Source: Anaerohalosphaeraceae bacterium (GTDB lineage Bacteria; Planctomycetota; Phycisphaerae; Sedimentisphaerales; Anaerohalosphaeraceae). From it: a stretch of 9,664 nucleotides of DNA. The stretch lies in the NCBI GenBank assembly GCA_030671565.1, contig DAOVIC010000059.1, positions 1 through 9,664 of the forward strand. Direction: 5' to 3'. Of this stretch, positions 6,015 through 9,664 are shown piece by piece. Numbering within the stretch: position 1 is the stretch's first letter; each line of letters begins with the position of its first letter. The position numbers and the translations under genes are program-made. The notes beneath the pieces are model-generated. The model was not told where the DNA came from. It saw only the letters and a list, made by a program, of their open reading frames with translations, and did no database searches.

Positions 6015-8181
6015 GTACCGAAAACGTTTATATATTTTGATCCTGATCTGTTCCGTTGTGATCGCTGTTTGTACGCTTCGCATTGCATATCTCCAAATCT
6101 TTCGCAGTGATATTGCCCGCGAAGATATTCGCAAATCCCGAATTCTTGCTCCGGTTATGCTGCCGACAGTTCGGGGCAGCATTCTGGATCGTCATGGAAA
6201 GGTTCTTGCATTGGATGAACCTGTATTTTATCTGCAGGCCAACTATGAATTGACGCGGATTTTTGATGAACAGTTCTGGCGTGCCGGCATTATGCGTGGA
6301 ATGGAGAAGGGTGAAACTGCCGAAGAAGCAGAAGCTGTCATGCGAGAAAAGTATGTCAACGATATTGCGACTATGACAAATGTGATCAGGGCCAGTGCCC
6401 GGATCACAGGTGTTGACGATCAGGAAATATTCGGCAGGATCAGGGAAATTAACGATCGGGTATGGTTGACGCGGCAGGTCATCGCATGGCGAAGACGATT
6501 TCCCGAATCTCCGCTTATTGAGGCTTACAAAGCGAAAGGGCGTTCTGTTCCGGCAGGGGAGGCTCTTGGGCAATTTGCAAGGCTTGTCCCGAGTGAATAC
6601 AAACGGCTCGAATTTACTATGCTTGTCGACCTTGCAGATATGCATGAGAATTATCCTCTCATCGAGCTTAAAGGTTCCGAGCAGCTTTTAGCAGCACAGA
6701 TGGAATTTGTTGACATAGAAGAGATCACGATCTTGCCGGAGGCAAGGCGTTTCTATCCATATGGGACCTCCGCCTGTCAACTTATTGGCTGGGTCGGTGC
6801 TGCTCAGCAGTCCGAAAACGAACTGTTTGAAGACGATACGCATTCGAGGTATCTGACCGGCGAGGTTGCAGGCAGGGGTAACGGCGTTGAAGAGGTTTGC
6901 GAGGTTATTCTGCGTGGCCAGCGGGGGCAGGTTATTTATAACAGGGACGGCGAACTTCTGAATAGAAAGGAAACTTCTTTTGGAAATGACGTACGTTTTT
7001 CGCTGGATGTCGAGCTGCAAAGAAGTATCGAGAGATATTTGTCCGGTGTTCGTTCAAGAGAAGAAGGGGCCGATGAGATAGGGGCAGTTGTGATCGACGT
7101 TGCAAGCGGCGATATTCTGGCAATGGTTTCGATGCCTGTTTATGATGTTAATACCGCTCGCGTGGACTATAAAAAGAATTTGGAGGCCGACGGCGAACCA
7201 CGAAAGAGCAAGGCGATCTATGAGACCTATCCTCCAGGCTCGGTAATAAAGCCGCTGATACTGTTGGCAGGTCTTGAAGAAGGCAAAGTTACAGCCGATG
7301 AGATTATCGGTTGTCCATACAGTAAAGCACCCGGAGGATGGCCGGATTGTATCACTTTTCGTAAACTTGGTACCTCACATGATCTGCAATGGTCAAACAA
7401 TGCGAGAAATGCCATAAAGGGAAGTTGTAACAGATATTTTTCTATACTGGCAGACCGCCTTAATTCGGTTGTCTTACAAAAATGGTTTTACATGTTTGGT
7501 TTCGGTCAAAAAGTTTTACCCGGGCCAGATTTTGGCGCGTTGACAAAAGGCCTGGACAGGACAATCGGTACCGATAGAAATCTGCTGCAGTCGGCTGGGA
7601 CAATATCGAGTACGGTATTGAGGCGTCCACCTGCCAGTTTTTCAGAGGTGCCTTTGCTTCAGGGATATGAAAAGCGTTTGTTCGGTATCGGCCAGGGCAG
7701 CTGCAGGGTAACAGTTTTGCATGTTGCCAATATGATGGGCACAATTGCCCGCGGAGGGATCTACAAGGATCCCAGGCTTTTTCTCAATGATGCTGATCCC
7801 GTAAACAAATTTCAACGGGATCTTGGTATTTCGCAGGCCAACCTTGCAACGGTCCGTGACGGTATGAGTGCCGTAGTAAATGAATCAGATGGAACGGCAA
7901 GAAAGGCCTTTAGAGACAGCGATCTTTTCTCACGCGGCATTAAGGTATTTGGTAAGACCGGTTCGACCGAAAAGCCGTACCATGCATGGTTTGCAGGCTT
8001 TGCTGAGGATGAGTCAGGCAGGGCGATCTCGTTTGCGGTAATAGTTGAAGGCGGCTCAAGCGGAGCAGGTGACGCGGCACCTCTGGGAGAGCATATTCTT
8101 GGCCTCTGCCGAGACGCAGGTTACATAGGTGTCAATGAGAAGCCAGCAGTTGCCTCTGTTGATCATGCTCAAGATAATTGA
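6013..8181 (+). CDS. mrdA: Penicillin-binding protein 2 (elongasome transpeptidase)
   Basis: This class B PBP cross-links new side-wall peptidoglycan in the periplasm. The 722-residue protein has an N-terminal anchor (about 6-28). The class B dimerisation-domain motif RGSILDRHGKVLA (54-66) and RRFYPYGTSACQLIGWVG (245-262) follow, then the transpeptidase domain from about 320. All three active-site motifs are intact: Ser410-Val-Ile-Lys413 (YPPGSVIKP), Ser471-Cys-Asn473 (GSCNRYF) and Lys648-Thr-Gly650 (VFGKTGST). GIGQGSCRVTVLHVANMM matches the block before the KTG motif. It is longer than the roughly 630 residues of E. coli PBP2. The extra length seems to lie in a charged helical stretch at about 80-215 in the pedestal. 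The position after mreBCD supports PBP2 rather than FtsI. ATG 6013 is the only start, since an in-frame TAG lies at 6004, yet there is no Shine-Dalgarno in range. The 3' end overlaps the opposite gene by 50 nt. Confidence 0.95.
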   Translation: MYRKRLYILILICSVVIAVCTLRIAYLQIFRSDIAREDIRKSRILAPVMLPTVRGSILDRHGKVLALDEPVFYLQANYELTRIFDEQFWRAGIMRGMEKGETAEEAEAVMREKYVNDIATMTNVIRASARITGVDDQEIFGRIREINDRVWLTRQVIAWRRRFPESPLIEAYKAKGRSVPAGEALGQFARLVPSEYKRLEFTMLVDLADMHENYPLIELKGSEQLLAAQMEFVDIEEITILPEARRFYPYGTSACQLIGWVGAAQQSENELFEDDTHSRYLTGEVAGRGNGVEEVCEVILRGQRGQVIYNRDGELLNRKETSFGNDVRFSLDVELQRSIERYLSGVRSREEGADEIGAVVIDVASGDILAMVSMPVYDVNTARVDYKKNLEADGEPRKSKAIYETYPPGSVIKPLILLAGLEEGKVTADEIIGCPYSKAPGGWPDCITFRKLGTSHDLQWSNNARNAIKGSCNRYFSILADRLNSVVLQKWFYMFGFGQKVLPGPDFGALTKGLDRTIGTDRNLLQSAGTISSTVLRRPPASFSEVPLLQGYEKRLFGIGQGSCRVTVLHVANMMGTIARGGIYKDPRLFLNDADPVNKFQRDLGISQANLATVRDGMSAVVNESDGTARKAFRDSDLFSRGIKVFGKTGSTEKPYHAWFAGFAEDESGRAISFAVIVEGGSSGAGDAAPLGEHILGLCRDAGYIGVNEKPAVASVDHAQDN

Positions 8182-9664
8182 GTGTGTTCTCTACTATCTC
8201 TTTGAATACGGGAGCAGCTACTCGCCCTCCGCTGTATCCTTTGCCAAGACTCTTATCCGGCTTCCTGATCGATACTAAGGCTACGATAGCAGGATTGTCT
8301 GCAGGAGCTCCGCCTGCGAAAGATGCGACGTAGTTGCTTTCGTCATATCCTTTGACATCTGACCGCGAGATATTTGCCGTCCCTGTTTTTCCGAAGACCT
8401 GCCAATTATCTATAGCCGCGTTTTTGCCGGTTCCTTTTTCTTCGGTAACAACTCCGACAAGGGCTTTCCGGACGATCCAGTTGGCCACCTCAGGCTTTAT
8501 GATATGTCCGCTTGTACGCGGTGGAATATTCATTTCTGTTATCAGTCCCTGGTCGTCGATAACCGCCCGGACCAGGTGCGGAGTTACCGGGCGGCCTCCG
8601 TTTGCCAGAGTTGCATACGCACTGATGATCTGAAGCGATGTGACCGACACTTCGTGACCGTATGGAACGCGTGTGATACTGTATCCATCCCATTTGGAAA
8701 CGTTACGTATAAGTCCGGCGTCCTCACCGGGCAGGTCAATGCCGGTTCGCTGGCCAAAACCGAATAGCTTTAGGCCTTTATAAAGCTTGTGTTTGCCCAT
8801 CTTCTGGCCGATCTTCGCCATACCTATATTGCTTGAACGAACCAGTATGTCATGCACCGTCATGTTTCCGTATTTGTGGTTTGCCCACTCACCGATGGTG
8901 CCGAACCCTTTGCCGCGATAATTGCCGTTCTCGCAAAAGAAAATTTGATCTTTTGTAATACTGTCGCAATCGAGTGCAAGAGCCGCGACGATGGGTTTGA
9001 AGATACTGCCCGGTTCGAAGGGATCTGTAAGTGCGCGGTTACGTAGCTGGTCAGGTTTTGACGAAGAGAATTCGGAGGCGTCAAAATCAGGCACCGAAAC
9101 CATTGCCAGGATCGCACCGGTCCACGGGTTCATGACTATCGCTGTAGCCGATTCAGCCTTAAACTCCTTGCATTGTTTTATCAGAGCCTTGCGAACAAAT
9201 TGTTGAATACTTGAGTCGATGGTCAGTATCAGGCTGCTTCCGTCTTCGGTGATCTGTCGCTGATTTCTTGCGGCGATTGGTTTTCTTCCTGAGTCGACGA
9301 TCAGTACATCCCTGCCGGACTGGCCGGAAAGTTTTCCGTTGTATTTAAGCTCGATGCCGGCAAGACCGGTATGGTCCCTTCCTGTAAACCCGACAACATG
9401 CGACATAAGCGATCCTGTCGGATAGTGTCTTTGCCAGTTGGACTGGATTCCCACGCCGCGAAGACCTGCCTGCCGTATCGCCTGACGCTGGTCGGGGTTA
9501 ATGCCCGTTTTGATCGCAATGTATCCGGGATTTCGACTGCGATATATCAAGTCGCATATTTTCGTGCCGGGTATCGAAAGTATTTCCTGCAGTTCTATCG
9601 CCGTTGTTTTTACAAGTTCCGGGTCGTTGCTGATCGATCGCGGTTCGGCAAAGACCGTCTCCAC
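8132..9664 (-). CDS. ftsI: FtsI/PBP3-type penicillin-binding protein (N-terminus outside window)
   Basis: This class B transpeptidase is of the septal type and acts in the periplasm during division. The frame is open to the window edge; the GTG at 9662-9664 is not taken as the start because the visible N-terminus (ETVFAEPRSISNDP) already lies inside the pedestal domain, and the anchor and RGxIxDRNG motif should be further upstream. The 510 visible residues include HYPTGSLMSHVVGFTGRDHTGLAGIE and GRDVLIVDSGRKPI, typical of FtsI. All catalytic motifs are intact: Ser220-Ile-Phe-Lys223 (EPGSIFKP), Ser277-Ser-Asn279 and Lys426-Thr-Gly428 (VFGKTGTA). GFGQRTGIDLPGEDAG and SVTSLQIISAYATLANGG also fit. 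The protein ends at ASH with no C-terminal PASTA domain, unlike many Gram-positive division PBPs. A SpoVD-like or general class B PBP cannot be fully excluded without the neighbouring genes. It converges on mrdA and overlaps its last 50 nt. Confidence 0.88.
   Translation of the reverse strand: METVFAEPRSISNDPELVKTTAIELQEILSIPGTKICDLIYRSRNPGYIAIKTGINPDQRQAIRQAGLRGVGIQSNWQRHYPTGSLMSHVVGFTGRDHTGLAGIELKYNGKLSGQSGRDVLIVDSGRKPIAARNQRQITEDGSSLILTIDSSIQQFVRKALIKQCKEFKAESATAIVMNPWTGAILAMVSVPDFDASEFSSSKPDQLRNRALTDPFEPGSIFKPIVAALALDCDSITKDQIFFCENGNYRGKGFGTIGEWANHKYGNMTVHDILVRSSNIGMAKIGQKMGKHKLYKGLKLFGFGQRTGIDLPGEDAGLIRNVSKWDGYSITRVPYGHEVSVTSLQIISAYATLANGGRPVTPHLVRAVIDDQGLITEMNIPPRTSGHIIKPEVANWIVRKALVGVVTEEKGTGKNAAIDNWQVFGKTGTANISRSDVKGYDESNYVASFAGGAPADNPAIVALVSIRKPDKSLGKGYSGGRVAAPVFKEIVENTLNYLEHDQQRQLLASH

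Noticed and set aside
6028..6645. A 205-codon open frame on the - strand within mrdA
   Set aside because: It lies wholly antisense to a certain PBP2 gene. Its translation has no recognisable domain, and it has the composition of a shadow frame.
7308..7316. CGGTTGTCC, a 9-bp match to one arm of the 22-bp palindrome
   Set aside because: It is a single half-site inside the PBP2 coding region, where the bases are explained by codons, and there is no inverted partner.
8168..8182. CTCAA/TTGAG inverted repeat at the mrdA stop, as a bidirectional terminator
   Set aside because: It has only 5 bp, is AT-rich, and has no T-run on either strand.
1..9664. Mobile elements, CRISPR, tRNA or rRNA
   Set aside because: No transposase, integrase, terminal repeats, spaced direct repeats or structural RNA signature was seen. 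The window is almost entirely housekeeping envelope genes.

Overview
The window is a bacterial cell-envelope locus with a complete rod-shape (elongasome) operon at its centre. The order is lnt (3' part) - HEAT-repeat lipoprotein - [promoter] - membrane-anchored coiled-coil protein - 52-residue membrane microprotein - mreB - mreC - mreD - mrdA (PBP2), all on the + strand. A second penicillin-binding protein of the FtsI/PBP3 class lies on the - strand, converges on mrdA, and runs out of the window at its N-terminal end.

Organism: Lnt, lipoproteins and a full MreBCD/PBP2 set point to a diderm bacterium that makes peptidoglycan. Base composition looks moderate. Start codons are mixed (TTG and GTG as well as ATG), Shine-Dalgarno sequences are patchy, and there is an accessory coiled-coil gene and a HEAT-repeat lipoprotein. 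By general resemblance I lean towards the PVC group (for example a Phycisphaerae-type planctomycete), but this is an impression, not a proof. No rRNA or tRNA is present to settle it.

Layout: 1-1010 is the nitrilase-like catalytic half of apolipoprotein N-acyltransferase. It is followed with zero spacing by a lipoprotein gene (1011-2009), itself a likely Lnt substrate. The 259-nt gap 2010-2268 holds a GC-rich hairpin and a good sigma70-type promoter (TTGACC-17-TAGAAT), which probably starts the shape operon. From 2269 to 8181 six genes follow in one direction with gaps of 5, 83, 79, 46 and 105 nt (the 83-nt gap assumes the preferred GTG start of mreB). Three of these gaps hold inverted repeats, the best being a perfect 22-bp palindrome (5947-5968) between mreD and mrdA. 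The last 50 nt of mrdA overlap tail-to-tail with the 3' end of the FtsI-like gene.

How the genes work together: MreB polymerises under the inner membrane. MreC and MreD connect it to PBP2, which cross-links new side-wall peptidoglycan. The FtsI-like enzyme would do the equivalent job at the septum. Lnt completes lipoprotein acylation in the same membrane. The coiled-coil protein and the 52-residue membrane protein, which sit between the promoter and mreB, are the least explained members. They are the best candidates for undescribed shape-complex components.
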